Assembly: GCA_020636215.1 (NCBI GenBank)
Contig: JACJYG010000006.1
Span: 186,001 to 250,000, forward strand
Length of the DNA: 64,000 bases
Direction: 5' to 3'
Origin: Lewinellaceae bacterium
GTDB lineage: Bacteria; Bacteroidota; Bacteroidia; Chitinophagales; Saprospiraceae
Shown: in pieces, positions 43,679 to 52,477 of the stretch
Layout: each line of letters begins with the position of its first letter
How positions within the stretch are numbered: position 1 is the stretch's first letter
Translations under genes and position numbers: made by a program
Notes under the pieces: model-generated
Told to the model about the DNA's origin: nothing
What the model saw: the letters and a program-made list of their open reading frames with translations, nothing else
Databases searched by the model: none

Positions 43679-44455
43679 TTATTTCTTCATCATCAATGCT
43701 TCCATCTTTTCCACCCTTACCAGGATCTCTCTGCACAAGTTCAGATAATCTTCGGCGCCAGAGCTATTGCGGCTATAATCGAAAATATCCTTTCGCTGGG
43801 AGGGCGCCTCTGCCAGCGCTACATTATCACGGATCATGGTATCGAAAACCAGTTCGCCGAAATATTTTTTGATCGTTTCCACGACATCTCGGTTGAGCAC
43901 CTTACGGCTGTCGTACATGGTGGCGATAACGCCGCCGACATGCAGGTTTTTGTTTAGCCGCAGTTTCACCTTCTGAATGACCTGTTTGATCTTGGCCAGG
44001 CCTTGCAGGGCCAGGAATTCCGTTTGCAGGGGAATAAGGACGAAGTCGCTGCTCGTTAGGGCGTTGAGAGTCAGAAGGCCCAATGACGGAGGGCAGTCGA
44101 TAATGATGAAGTCGTATTCTTCGCGGATCGGGGCGAACAATTCTCGCAGGATAAATTCCCGCCCGGCTTCATTGATCAGTTCCATTTCAGCGCCGGAGAG
44201 GTCGAGGGTGGACACGACCAGGTCCATGTTTTCCTTCACCGACACCGGCATTAGTTCGGATTCACCGCGCAGGGCCTCATAAATGGTCAGTGGAGGGCGG
44301 GTGGCGCCCAGGGAAAGGGAGAGGTTCGCCTGAGGGTCCAGGTCGATCAGGAGGGTTTTTTTACCCAACTCCACCAAACCGGCGCCAATATTGATGGCGC
44401 TTGTTGTTTTACCCACTCCCCCTTTATGGTTGAGTAGTGAAAAGATCTTTCCCAT
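43679..44455 (-). CDS. ParA-family partition ATPase
   Basis: A 258-residue cytosolic ATPase. The deviant Walker A motif NHKGGVGKTT begins at residue 9, the Walker A' region is LLIDLDPQANLS, and the Walker B is FIIIDCPPSLGLLTLNAL. VIATMYDSRKVLNRDVVE and TMIRDNVALAEAPSQRKDIF are typical ParA/Soj segments. It separates DNA or large complexes along the nucleoid. The partner is the RHH-like protein directly downstream, not a ParB with a KorB/Noc fold, so this may be a plasmid-type partition pair now on a chromosome, or a system that positions another cargo. Confidence 0.92.
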   Translation of the reverse strand: MGKIFSLLNHKGGVGKTTSAINIGAGLVELGKKTLLIDLDPQANLSLSLGATRPPLTIYEALRGESELMPVSVKENMDLVVSTLDLSGAEMELINEAGREFILRELFAPIREEYDFIIIDCPPSLGLLTLNALTSSDFVLIPLQTEFLALQGLAKIKQVIQKVKLRLNKNLHVGGVIATMYDSRKVLNRDVVETIKKYFGELVFDTMIRDNVALAEAPSQRKDIFDYSRNSSGAEDYLNLCREILVRVEKMEALMMKK

Positions 44456-44637
44456 ATCTGTGCGATACTAGCTTTACTTTTTGAAGCCTGAATTTAAGCA
44501 AATTATGTCAAGAGTGTTTAATATGTGGGCAAAAATATACATTTTGCTTATAGTTCAAAAAATAAGTTGCCTTCCTGCATTGGATAGGCGAGGTTTCCTT
44601 TTCAGCCATTCTAAAGGGTGAAAAAAACGATAATATT

Positions 44638-45516
44638 ATGGATAGATCAATCTTGGGCGCCCTTTTTCTTTTTTGCCTATTGGGGAGCTGTGCAACCGGC
44701 AACCGTTCAGAAAAAGTAGTGCAAATACAACCGGCGATGACGCCGGCCGGCAAGCTTTTCATCATTGGTGGGGGCAAGCGGCCGCCGGCGATGCTGGAGG
44801 AACTGATCCGGGTATCGGGAATCGGCGAGGGCGGCCATGCCATTGTCCTTACGATGGCCAGCGAAGAGCCGGACACGGCGGCCTATTATGGCATCCGCCA
44901 GTTTTTGGAGATGGGCTTGCCAGCCGGCCGGCTGCGGGCCTTACATTTTGAGAAGGGTAACTACCCGCCGGATGCAGTCGATTCGGTGCGTTCGGCCCGC
45001 CTGGTGTACATTACCGGTGGCGACCAGAACCGCTTTATGGATGTCGTATTGGACAGCCCGGTCTATGAGGCTATCCACGAAGCGTATCAACAGGGCGCCA
45101 CCATTGCCGGCACCAGCGCCGGGGCCGCAGTAATGAGCGCCAAAATGATAACAGGAAACGAATTCAAGCATCCCGATTACACCGGGGATTTCCGGACCAT
45201 CGAGGCGGAAAATATAGAGGTCAAGGAGGGCCTGGGCCTTCTGCAGGGCGCTATCGTCGACCAGCATTTTATCTACCGCATGCGCATGAACCGCCTCATC
45301 ACCGTTGCGTTGGATCAACCCTCGGAAACCTGTATCGGAATCGATGAATCCACGGCCATACTGGTAGAAGGCCGACAGGCCCGGGTAGTAGGAGATTATC
45401 AGGTTATTGTGCTGCATAACCCCGATCAAAGCAGGAAAAGCCAGAACGGCCTGCTTGGCGGCCGCAGCCTGAAACTGGATGTCTTGTTACCAGGGGATGT
45501 GTTTGGATTGGATTAG
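44638..45516 (+). CDS. Cyanophycinase-like S51 peptidase, lipoprotein
   Basis: A 292-residue lipoprotein (LLGSC lipobox near residue 18). Cyanophycinase-family landmarks occur in order: FIIGGGKRPP, YITGGDQNRF (with the conserved Gln), the nucleophile S160 in AGTSAGAAV, the DQHFIYRMRMNRL segment with the catalytic His, and CIGIDESTAILV. Cyanophycinases cut the cyanophycin polymer to beta-Asp-Arg dipeptides; the lipid anchor puts this one at the cell envelope. A second S51 enzyme with a T9SS domain lies at 49590-50906, and a cytoplasmic isoaspartyl peptidase at 56984. The stop is followed by a short 8-bp repeat tract. Confidence 0.88.
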   Translation: MDRSILGALFLFCLLGSCATGNRSEKVVQIQPAMTPAGKLFIIGGGKRPPAMLEELIRVSGIGEGGHAIVLTMASEEPDTAAYYGIRQFLEMGLPAGRLRALHFEKGNYPPDAVDSVRSARLVYITGGDQNRFMDVVLDSPVYEAIHEAYQQGATIAGTSAGAAVMSAKMITGNEFKHPDYTGDFRTIEAENIEVKEGLGLLQGAIVDQHFIYRMRMNRLITVALDQPSETCIGIDESTAILVEGRQARVVGDYQVIVLHNPDQSRKSQNGLLGGRSLKLDVLLPGDVFGLD

Positions 45517-45544
45517 GGATCTGCAAATGCATAAATGGGGTTCC

Positions 45545-45618
45545 CCATTCTCGCATTCCCGCATTCTCGCATCCTCGCATTTATGCATTCCCGCATTCTC
45601 ACATTCTCGCATTTAATC
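45545..45618. repeat. 8-bp tandem tract (CGCATTCT-type)
   Basis: About nine units of CGCATTCT, CGCATTCC or CGCATTTA follow the cyanophycinase stop. The unit differs in sequence from the AGAC arrays, but the period (8 bp) and position (directly after a gene) are the same. Confidence 0.8.
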
Positions 45619-45626
45619 ATTTTACC

Positions 45627-45657
45627 TTGGCGCATACCATTCAGAATTTTACCTTTG
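45627..45657 (+). promoter_or_regulatory. Promoter of the OmpH/Skp-like gene
   Basis: TACCTTTG (45650-45657) fits the -7 consensus TAnnTTTG, and a TTG at 45627-45629 is placed 20 bases before it as in -33/-7 promoters. The leader to the ATG would be only about 10 nt. Confidence 0.5.
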
Positions 45658-45672
45658 CCAAAATTTTCGACC

Positions 45673-46293
45673 ATGAAAGCAAATATTTCCCTGGCTTTAA
45701 ACGCCATACTGCTACTGGCAGTGATTTATCTGTTCACGCAACTGCGCGCTTCCGACAAGCCGGCAAAAGCGTCGGAATCGGCTGCCACCGAGGCGGCTGG
45801 CCCCTCCATTGTATACATTGACGCCGATACCTTATTGGAGAAATACGACTATTTCCGCCAGCAGAAAGAGGCCTTGGAAAAGCGGGAAGCCGAAGCTACC
45901 GAGCGGCTGTCTCAGCGGGGAAGGGCACTGGAGAACCAGTATCGGAGCGTTCAGGAAAAGATCCAGAAAGGCTTGCTGACACCTAATCAGATCGCGGAGG
46001 AAGAACAACGCCTGGGTAACCAGCAGCAGGTGTTGATGGCGGAACGCGAAAAGCTCTCTCAGGAACTATTGGGTGAAACCCAACGGGTCAATGAAGAATT
46101 GCAGGCCAAGCTGAAAGGCATCCTCGATACCCTGCGGGAAGAAAAAGGGTATTCGATCATTCTGCAATTTGGCCAGGGCTCTAGTGTGTTGAATGCTTCT
46201 GAAGCGCTCGATATTACGGAAGAAGTCGTGGCTATCCTGAACGAGGAAGGCTTGGCGGGGGAAGAGAAAAAAGATACTTCGGCCACGAACTAA
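45673..46293 (+). CDS. OmpH/Skp-family periplasmic chaperone-like protein
   Basis: A 206-residue protein with an uncleaved or cleavable N-terminal hydrophobic segment (residues 6-22) and a low-complexity linker. It then has the Skp/OmpH body: a short strand IVYIDADTLLEKYDYF, long coiled-coil helices (residues about 70-150, charged heptads), and a closing EEKGYSIILQFGQGSSVLNA strand segment with a LDITEEVVAILN helix. Skp homologues guide barrel proteins to BamA. ATG 45673 is used; the longer frame starts in the repeat tract. Confidence 0.85.
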   Translation: MKANISLALNAILLLAVIYLFTQLRASDKPAKASESAATEAAGPSIVYIDADTLLEKYDYFRQQKEALEKREAEATERLSQRGRALENQYRSVQEKIQKGLLTPNQIAEEEQRLGNQQQVLMAEREKLSQELLGETQRVNEELQAKLKGILDTLREEKGYSIILQFGQGSSVLNASEALDITEEVVAILNEEGLAGEEKKDTSATN

Positions 46294-46307
46294 GGCTGCT
46301 GGCATTT

Positions 46308-46471
46308 AGAGCTTGTTCAAATTTCATCCTTCGGGCTGAAAACGTCCCTTTTTTGCTTATACTGCGTTGTCGAAATGGTCACGTACCTAAGGGTATGCTC
46401 CCATTTCGACGCCTTGTCTAAGCAAAAAATGAATAATTTTCATCTCCAAAAACGAAATTTGAACAAGCTCT
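46308..46471. repeat. MITE-like inverted-repeat element, 164 bp
   Basis: 18-bp perfect terminal inverted repeats AGAGCTTGTTCAAATTTC (46308-46325) and its complement (46454-46471) enclose a long imperfect hairpin. TTTTTTGCTTA...GTCGAAATGG on the left meets CCATTTCGAC...TAAGCAAAAAA on the right. The right arm is identical over 36 bases to the short copy at 8107-8142. There is no ORF inside. It is a candidate MITE. Confidence 0.85.
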
Positions 46472-46538
46472 TAAACTACTCGCCGCAAAAAAAAAGCTTG
46501 GGAAGCGGGCATCGGGCCACCCTGATACCCGCTTCCTG

Positions 46539-47063
46539 TTATACCTTCAACTCCCAGCGGTTGAGCCCCTCCTCTTCACTTTCCGCCCATTTAAACCCAC
46601 ACTTTTGCAGCACTCGTTCAGAAGCCAGATGGCCTATGGGCGTGGTGGCGATAATCAACTCCAGATCGGGGTGGTTTTTCAGCCTTTGGCAGAAAGCCAT
46701 GGCGGCTTCGGTTGCAAAACCTTGCCTCGCATAAGGCTTATCGATGTAATACCCTATCATAATCTCACCAGCCTCATTTGGCGGGCCGCTGCTGCCCAGG
46801 CCGCCGATTCGGCGTTGCTGTTCCCGATGAATGATGACCCAGTGGGTAAACCAAAGGTATTGCTCCGGAAAGGCTCTGATCTTAGGCAGGCAAAACTCCT
46901 CAAGGGCTGGCTTTAATTCTGCCTGGAAGGCTTCGGGAAGTTGCATCAAAACAGGCGGTAAGCCCAGCCGCCGGTCCATTTCAGCAGTGTCCTGAATGAA
47001 ACAGGAGATCAGGGCGTCATCCAGGGCAAGAAGGCGGAGCCGTTCGGTATATAGTTCGAACAT
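46539..47063 (-). CDS. GNAT-family N-acetyltransferase (RimJ-like)
   Basis: A 174-residue cytosolic protein. It opens FELYTERLRLLALDDALISC, has the IGGLGSSGPPNEAGEIMIGYYI core, and the acetyl-CoA-binding motif GYYIDKPYARQGFATEAAMA (R/Q-xx-G-x-A). A late TTPIGHLASERVLQKCGFKW segment completes the GNAT fold. Such enzymes acetylate protein N termini or small amines; the acceptor is unknown. The ATG at 47063 is preferred over 47099, since the extra residues do not fit the fold. Confidence 0.85.
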   Translation of the reverse strand: MFELYTERLRLLALDDALISCFIQDTAEMDRRLGLPPVLMQLPEAFQAELKPALEEFCLPKIRAFPEQYLWFTHWVIIHREQQRRIGGLGSSGPPNEAGEIMIGYYIDKPYARQGFATEAAMAFCQRLKNHPDLELIIATTPIGHLASERVLQKCGFKWAESEEEGLNRWELKV

Positions 47064-47250
47064 GGTTGGTTTGGAATTGGTGATAAAAAAAGTATACATC
47101 CCAAGGCATCCTATTATCCAGTTTTTGCTGAACAGGATGTGTGGGAATAGAAGCTCAAAGTGCTATCCCAATTCCAGGCCGGAGGCAGCGAAGGGTTGAA
47201 ATACAAGTTTTCAGAGGCAATGTTTTATTGCATTTCAAAGATAAACAAAA

Positions 47251-48642
47251 TTACCAGCTGAACAATAACAAGGGGGGCAACAGCAATAAGGCGCACACCA
47301 GGCAAAGGATTAGAAAAAGGGGCAGGAACCAGCGCACCCAGATGTTGTAAGGGATTTTAGCGATCGCCAGGATGCCCATAGTCACCCCGCTGGTGGGGAT
47401 GATCATGTTGGACAGGCCGTCGCCGAACTGAAAGGCCAGCACTGCCGTTTGCCGGCTGATGCCCAGCAGGTCGCTCAGCGGCGCCATGACGGGCATAGTG
47501 AGGGCGGCCTGCCCCGAACCGGAAGGCACAAAGAAGTTGAGGCAAGATTGAAATAAGAACATGATCTCGACAGTGATGGCCTGCGGCAAGCCTTCGGAGG
47601 CCGTGGCGATGCCATTAAGGATCGTGTCGATGATATGGCCCTCCTCGGCGATAACCAACAGCCCCCGCGCCAGGCCGATGACCAGGGCCGCCACCATCAT
47701 ATCCTTGGCGCCTTCCTTGAAGGCCTCGATGGCCTCATCGAGGGAGAGGGGCGAAACGATGGCTGCCGCCACGCCCAAACCAACGAAAAGGGCGGAGATC
47801 TCATTGATATACCAATCCCATTCTCCCACACCGATGACCAGCAAAACCAGGGCCGCCAGCAGGAACAAAAGCGTAAGTTTCCGGGCCCGGGTGAACTCCA
47901 GGTGGTTCGCAGGGTCCATGTGGGTGAGGTCGCGCTCCTGGTCGATGTCATATACCAGGCTCTTCTTTTTGTCTTTGACAATGCGGCCGGCGTAACGCAT
48001 GATGTAAATTACGCCTACAGCTGTTGTAATGCACCAAACGATCAGCCGGTAGCCCATGCCGCTGGCGGGCGGCAGCTCGGCAATTCCCTGCGCCACGCCA
48101 ATGGTAAAGGGGTTGATAAACGCCCCGGCAAAACCCACGCCGGCGCCGACAAAGGAAATCGCCACGCCGGTAAGGGAATCATATCCCAGCGCGATGCCCA
48201 GCGGGATCGTGATCAGCACAAAAACCAGGATCTCCTCACTCATGCCGAAGGTAGCGCCGCCCAGCGAAAACAGCGTGATGATGAGCGGTACGATCCAGTT
48301 GCGGTATCCTGGCTTGCGCTCACTGAGGCGGATGATGCTCTGCAGGCCCGCATCGATCGCGCCGGTACGGGTGACGATGGAAAAGGCGCCGCCTACCAGA
48401 AACACAAAACCGATGATCTGCGCCGCCGCGATGAAGCCCTTGATGGGCGCCTGGAAAAAAGCGCCGATACCCTGCGGAGCCGCTTCCACCCGGGCGTAAG
48501 AGCCCGCCACGATCACCTGCCGGCCATTGAGCTCCGCCCTTTGGAATTCCCCCGCCGGGACGATCCAGGTGAGGAGCACAAAAACGATCATGATCGCCAT
48601 GATGATGACAATGGTATCCGGGAATTTTTTAAAAAGCTTCAT
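47251..48642 (-). CDS. YfcC-family (putative basic amino acid/dicarboxylate) transporter
   Basis: A 463-residue polytopic membrane protein with about 12-13 TM helices. It starts KKFPDTIVIIMAIMIVFVLL and contains PAGEFQR, GIGAFFQAPIKGFIAAAQII, FGMSEEILVFVLITIPLGIA, FINPFTIGVAQGIAELP and the C-terminal VPSGSGQAALTMPVMAPLSD; all are marks of the YfcC/DcuC superfamily. YfcC is annotated as a putative basic amino acid antiporter. In this region it could move arginine freed by cyanophycin breakdown; that is inference. ATG 48642 (KLFKKF) gives a better start than the longer frame. Confidence 0.85.
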   Translation of the reverse strand: MKLFKKFPDTIVIIMAIMIVFVLLTWIVPAGEFQRAELNGRQVIVAGSYARVEAAPQGIGAFFQAPIKGFIAAAQIIGFVFLVGGAFSIVTRTGAIDAGLQSIIRLSERKPGYRNWIVPLIITLFSLGGATFGMSEEILVFVLITIPLGIALGYDSLTGVAISFVGAGVGFAGAFINPFTIGVAQGIAELPPASGMGYRLIVWCITTAVGVIYIMRYAGRIVKDKKKSLVYDIDQERDLTHMDPANHLEFTRARKLTLLFLLAALVLLVIGVGEWDWYINEISALFVGLGVAAAIVSPLSLDEAIEAFKEGAKDMMVAALVIGLARGLLVIAEEGHIIDTILNGIATASEGLPQAITVEIMFLFQSCLNFFVPSGSGQAALTMPVMAPLSDLLGISRQTAVLAFQFGDGLSNMIIPTSGVTMGILAIAKIPYNIWVRWFLPLFLILCLVCALLLLPPLLLFSW

Positions 48643-48784
48643 CGCGTTGGATCTGGTTTTTTCGTTCGGTTTGGAATGCCTATCGCTTCCAAACATAAGA
48701 AATAATTGGTATTTTGTAGAAAATTGACATTAGGTTGGGCGGCTTGTGAAGGCCAAACAACTCGGAACTCAAATAAAAACGAAC

Positions 48785-49417
48785 ATGTCAGGCAGCGTCA
48801 TCAAAGATGATTCGATCCAGGAGCTACTCCGTTTTGGGCCATTGGTTTTGGATGAGCCATTATCCAAAAAGGAATTCTATGCGCTTGCCGCCCGGCATCC
48901 TGGCCTGAGGATGGAGCGCGCTCCAAACGGAAAAACAACCATCATGTCTCCAGTAAATTTTGGTTCCGGAAACCGGGAATCGTTGGCAAACTTTTTTCTC
49001 ACCCTTTGGTGGTTTCGCAATAAAACAGGCGAAACCTTCAGCGCCTCCACTGGTATTGAACTGCCCAATGGCGCCATCAAAAGCCCGGACTGCGGCTGGA
49101 TCAGCCCGGAACGCCTGGCCCGAGTGTCCGCCCGGGAAAAGGAAAACGAATTTCTGAAAGTGATGCCTGATTTTATCGTGGAGGTGCGTTCCAAAACGGA
49201 CCGGCTGCCCAAGTTGCGGAAAAAGATGGAAAACACCTGGATGAAACATGGTGTCCGCCTGGCCTGGCTGATCGACCCATTTGAGGAAAAAGCCTACATC
49301 TACCGCGAAAACGGGGAGGTGGAAGTAGTGGAAGGCTTTGAAGGTAAGATACTCAGCGGGGAAGCTGTCATGCCGGGTATGGAGCTGCCGCTGGGGGAAT
49401 TCCGGATTGGGAAGTAG
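48785..49417 (+). CDS. Uma2-family (DUF820) putative restriction-endonuclease-like protein
   Basis: A 210-residue cytosolic protein of the PD-(D/E)XK-like Uma2 fold. MERAPNGKTTIMSPVNFGSG, FSASTGIELPNGAIKSPDCG (Asp ligand), PDFIVEVRSKTDRLPKLRKK (E-x-R/K core) and WMKHGVRLAWLIDPFEEKAY appear in the usual order. The family is abundant in cyanobacteria and some Bacteroidota; its nuclease activity is predicted, not proven. ATG 48785 is preferred to GTG 48746. It is a single gene between the divergent YfcC transporter and a minus-strand peptidase. Confidence 0.82.
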   Translation: MSGSVIKDDSIQELLRFGPLVLDEPLSKKEFYALAARHPGLRMERAPNGKTTIMSPVNFGSGNRESLANFFLTLWWFRNKTGETFSASTGIELPNGAIKSPDCGWISPERLARVSAREKENEFLKVMPDFIVEVRSKTDRLPKLRKKMENTWMKHGVRLAWLIDPFEEKAYIYRENGEVEVVEGFEGKILSGEAVMPGMELPLGEFRIGK

Positions 49418-49589
49418 GGCTTGAAGGGATTTATGGGTTGTACCCGCAAGTTTGTGGCGGGTGTACAAACGTTATTAAGTGAAGCCCCAAAACCGAAACC
49501 AAAGGGTGAAAACCCGCAGCTCCGCTGCCATTGTGCCGGAGCAACGCAAAGCTAATAAAGCGAGGCAAAAAAGCCCCTAACAGAGCCGG

Positions 49590-50906
49590 TTACCCTTTAA
49601 CAAACCATTCTACAACCGTCTGATTCCCGATCTTAAAATGAATAAAATAACTCCCCGCCGGCAGCCCCTCCACATTGATCTTGTTTTTCCCGGCTCCTGC
49701 TGTTAGAACCCCTTGCCCAAAGAGGTTGAAAATACGGATGCTTTCCACGGGTTTGTCACCCTGCCATTGCCAGTACAGTTCCTCCTGCACGGGGTTGGGG
49801 AAGAGGGCCAGCGCCTCATCATGGCCGACGGTTGAAGTGGAATTCAGCACCTCTGCACAATCCGAACCGGTTTCCAAAACTTTGAATAATTCCCCATCCT
49901 GCACGTACCAGTTCTGCCATTCGCCACCCTCACCGGCCAGCCAGTCATTGAGGCCAAAGGAACCCTCGCCGGTGGGACGGGCGGGTAGGGCGTAGACTTT
50001 TATGGCGCTTTGTCCCCGGTTCCAGGTGAGGGGGGCGCCGGCCTCGATGGTTTCCGGAAGAAATTCTTCCTGGCAGTTGGCCTGCAGGAAATACACGAGA
50101 TCTTCCGGGTATTCCGGGAAATCGCCGAAGGCGCGGGCCAGGCCGTTCTCGTCGATAGTTACTGCTGTGTATTCATTGCAGGCGATGCCGAAGGAACGAG
50201 CATTATAGTCGTGGGCCAGCCGCGCCAGGAAACCCACATGGCGGCCGGCGCGTTCGCGTTGGTCGTAATGAGTGTCGGTGATGAGGTTGTCGGTGTAGGG
50301 GACGTCGAGGAAATCGTCTTTACCCAGCACGTTGTAATCCGGGTGGAAAGGGTTGCTGAGGGCTTCCTCGGCGGTGAGGGAGGAGCCGGATGGTGCATAG
50401 TAGCATCGGCTCAGAATGGCCATACCGGCGCTGGAGCCGCCCACAGGCACGCGCTTTTCATTGATCAGGTAATTGATCGCGTCCTCAATGGGGGTATCCT
50501 TCCAGTAGGTATAATAGTCGTATTGGTCGCCGCCGGCGATGAACAGGCATTCGGCATTGCGGATCTGGTTGATGACATAGTCGTCGTTGGCGGCCGGGGC
50601 GGCATCGAAACGAATGGTTTCCACCGAATTGACGGCTACGCCCAGTTCAGAATAGAAATAATCGTTATAGCCGTCGGAACCACTGGCGCGCAGAACGACC
50701 ACATCGCCGCCGTCGGCGCGGCTGAGCATCCATTGCATAGCGGCGTCGTTATCGCCGCCCCCGCCCGCCAAAACAAGGCCGGGCAGGAGGTTTTCAACTG
50801 TTACATCGGCCGTGTCTCCGGTGAACCAGGAGGTGTAGCCTTGGGCAGGCAGGCTGATTATCCCACCAAACAGAAATACAAGGAGAGCAGTATATCGAAA
50901 GGCCAT
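49590..50906 (-). CDS. Secreted cyanophycinase-like S51 peptidase with T9SS sorting domain
   Basis: A 438-residue exported protein (signal ending SLPAQ). The S51 domain (residues about 40-300) has GLVLAGGGGDND, LFIAGGDQYDYYTY, the nucleophile S159 in GGSSAGMAIL, the DTHYDQRERAGRHVGF His segment, and FGIACNEYTAVTID. A linker leads to a Por-type T9SS domain (ALFPNPVQEELYWQW to the end). It would thus digest a polymer, possibly cyanophycin, outside the cell. It is related to but clearly distinct from the lipoprotein at 44638. A strong terminator separates it from the upstream minus-strand gene. Confidence 0.87.
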   Translation of the reverse strand: MAFRYTALLVFLFGGIISLPAQGYTSWFTGDTADVTVENLLPGLVLAGGGGDNDAAMQWMLSRADGGDVVVLRASGSDGYNDYFYSELGVAVNSVETIRFDAAPAANDDYVINQIRNAECLFIAGGDQYDYYTYWKDTPIEDAINYLINEKRVPVGGSSAGMAILSRCYYAPSGSSLTAEEALSNPFHPDYNVLGKDDFLDVPYTDNLITDTHYDQRERAGRHVGFLARLAHDYNARSFGIACNEYTAVTIDENGLARAFGDFPEYPEDLVYFLQANCQEEFLPETIEAGAPLTWNRGQSAIKVYALPARPTGEGSFGLNDWLAGEGGEWQNWYVQDGELFKVLETGSDCAEVLNSTSTVGHDEALALFPNPVQEELYWQWQGDKPVESIRIFNLFGQGVLTAGAGKNKINVEGLPAGSYFIHFKIGNQTVVEWFVKG

Positions 50907-50937
50907 TTTATAAGATTTGGGAATGGAGGAGAAACGA

Positions 50938-50976
50938 TAAAAAGGACAGCCCCTCCCGAAGGAGGGCGCTGTCCTT
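50938..50976 (-). terminator. Rho-independent terminator, minus strand
   Basis: In the minus direction AAGGACAGCGCCCTCC, TTCG, GGAGGGGCTGTCCTT forms a long GC-rich stem and a TTCG loop, followed by T's. It ends the transcript of the gene at 50991-51866, just upstream of the cyanophycinase start. Confidence 0.85.
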
Positions 50977-50990
50977 CAAGTAAGGGGAAT

Positions 50991-51866
50991 CTATTGACGT
51001 GATCTTGTTAGCACCATTTTTGTCGTGCCGATCTTATCTTCCGTGCGGATACTGGCCACATACGTTCCTGCGGGCAGATTGCTGGTGTCAATGTCGGCCC
51101 TGTTAGTGCCGGCAAACTGTTCACCCAAGGGCAGCATCAGTTGGGTACGGCCCATGAGATCCTGGACCAGCAGCGTCACGTCGGAGGCCTCTTTTAGGGT
51201 ATAGGACAGCTGGGCGATATTCTGGCTGACGGGATTAGACAGCACCTTCAGTTGGAAATAGGCATTATCCACCTCTGCGGTATTGGTCATGATCACATTC
51301 GAAATGGAGATGTCATCCACCAGCAAGGCGTCGCCGGAGGGCGTGATATTCCGGAAAGCGAGGTGAACGGATTGCCCGGCGTAAGCAGACAGGTCGATCT
51401 CTCTCATCTGTGCGGTTTCATACGCTTCAGGTGCAATGGTAAGGAGGATCTCACCGTTTTCAGCAAAATCCACATCTGTAGGCTCCCCGGTGTTGAGGAG
51501 CACCTGATAGCTATCCGGATAATTGCCGGAAGAAGTGGTGGATTGGGCCGTCCAGCTAAGCTTGGCGCCATCGCCAAGGGTGAATTTCGGAAGGATCATC
51601 CAATCATCGGCCGGCCCGGCGTCATCGACGTACCAGGATAGGCTCAGCGCTGCGAAGCTGTTCAGCAATCCACTCTCAATGACGATCCAGGCCGAATCAA
51701 TGAAAGCCGCATCACCTTCATCAAAAGGGATTAGCATATCTGCATTGATCAGGGTGAAGCCTTCCGGCATGAGGCCGTCTTCGAAGTCGTAAGTCACGGT
51801 TTCCTGGGCCGTCATCGGTATCCAAAACAGGAATAAGGCCAACGTCAGTTGTACTAGTCTTTTCAT
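50991..51866 (-). CDS. Cleaved-adhesin/choice-of-anchor-J protein with T9SS sorting domain
   Basis: A 291-residue secreted protein (signal ending MTAQ). Residues about 22-195 form a jelly-roll of the cleaved-adhesin/choice-of-anchor J type: TYDFEDGLMPEGFTLINAD, DDWMILPKFTLGDGAKLSWT, SYQVLLNTG, VHLAFRNITPSGDALLVDDI. The last ~85 residues are the Por-type sorting domain (LKEASDVTLLVQDLMGR; NLPAGTYVASIRTEDKIGTT). The domain binds glycans or protein surfaces in relatives. It shares a strand, though not a transcript, with the S51 peptidase. Confidence 0.83.
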   Translation of the reverse strand: MKRLVQLTLALFLFWIPMTAQETVTYDFEDGLMPEGFTLINADMLIPFDEGDAAFIDSAWIVIESGLLNSFAALSLSWYVDDAGPADDWMILPKFTLGDGAKLSWTAQSTTSSGNYPDSYQVLLNTGEPTDVDFAENGEILLTIAPEAYETAQMREIDLSAYAGQSVHLAFRNITPSGDALLVDDISISNVIMTNTAEVDNAYFQLKVLSNPVSQNIAQLSYTLKEASDVTLLVQDLMGRTQLMLPLGEQFAGTNRADIDTSNLPAGTYVASIRTEDKIGTTKMVLTRSRQ

Positions 51867-52477
51867 GATACAGCAAGATTATTGGTTAATGAAATAAAAA
51901 AGTATAAACAGTTGAGATGCAACAGAACGGGCATAGGCTGCCGTCTGTACAGTTTCAGTGTGGAAAAGAAAGAGGAAAGAAGGCTAGCAGTCGAAGATAG
52001 GCTGCAATCCCATCAGGCTGAGCTGCTTGTGGGAGAGGATTGCAGGGCGGATTTTACTATGAAAATAGAAAATAGGCATTGCTGATATTTCTGTCACACC
52101 TCAATTTTACAAAAAAAATGACAGGCGGAAACACCTGATGACAATTTTTAACAAAAAACAAAAATTTCTGCTATTACAACCCGAAAAGGCAGTTGGATGT
52201 TTGGCAATCTGCATTTTACTACCTATAATTGGGTGCAAATCCAACTCAACATGCCTTTTTCATTGTCCATATCACTTGCCAAGGACACGTCCCTGCTCCT
52301 GGAGACGCCCAGCCTTAGTGGGCTGCAGCCCATCTTTGATTGTTAGTATTTCCCTCGCTTTAATCTGTTCTCTTCAACGGCCTATAGGTTGGTATAGCCT
52401 GTGGAAATCCCCTTTTCCTGCAACGACAATAGCCTTCTTTCGGCCGTCATTCCAATAATTTTAAAAAATTAAAGCAT
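51867..52477. other. 610-bp intergenic region upstream of susC
   Basis: No convincing gene. A dyad CTGCAATCC (52002-52010)/GGATTGCAG (52037-52045) with an inner CCCA/TGGG pair may be a leader hairpin or operator. A 106-codon plus frame (52138-52458) is Cys/Pro-rich, without family similarity, and is not accepted as a gene. The region lies between divergently transcribed genes and should hold the SusCD promoter, though no clear TAnnTTTG box was settled. Confidence 0.4.

Noticed and set aside
47635..48705. 356-codon plus-strand ORF
   Set aside because: Antisense to the YfcC transporter, with charged low-complexity composition typical of a shadow frame.
50010..51002. 330-codon plus-strand ORF
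   Set aside because: Antisense to the T9SS S51 peptidase and running through its terminator.
52138..52458. 106-codon ORF upstream of susC
   Set aside because: Cys/Pro-rich with no recognisable domain; it lies in the likely promoter region.
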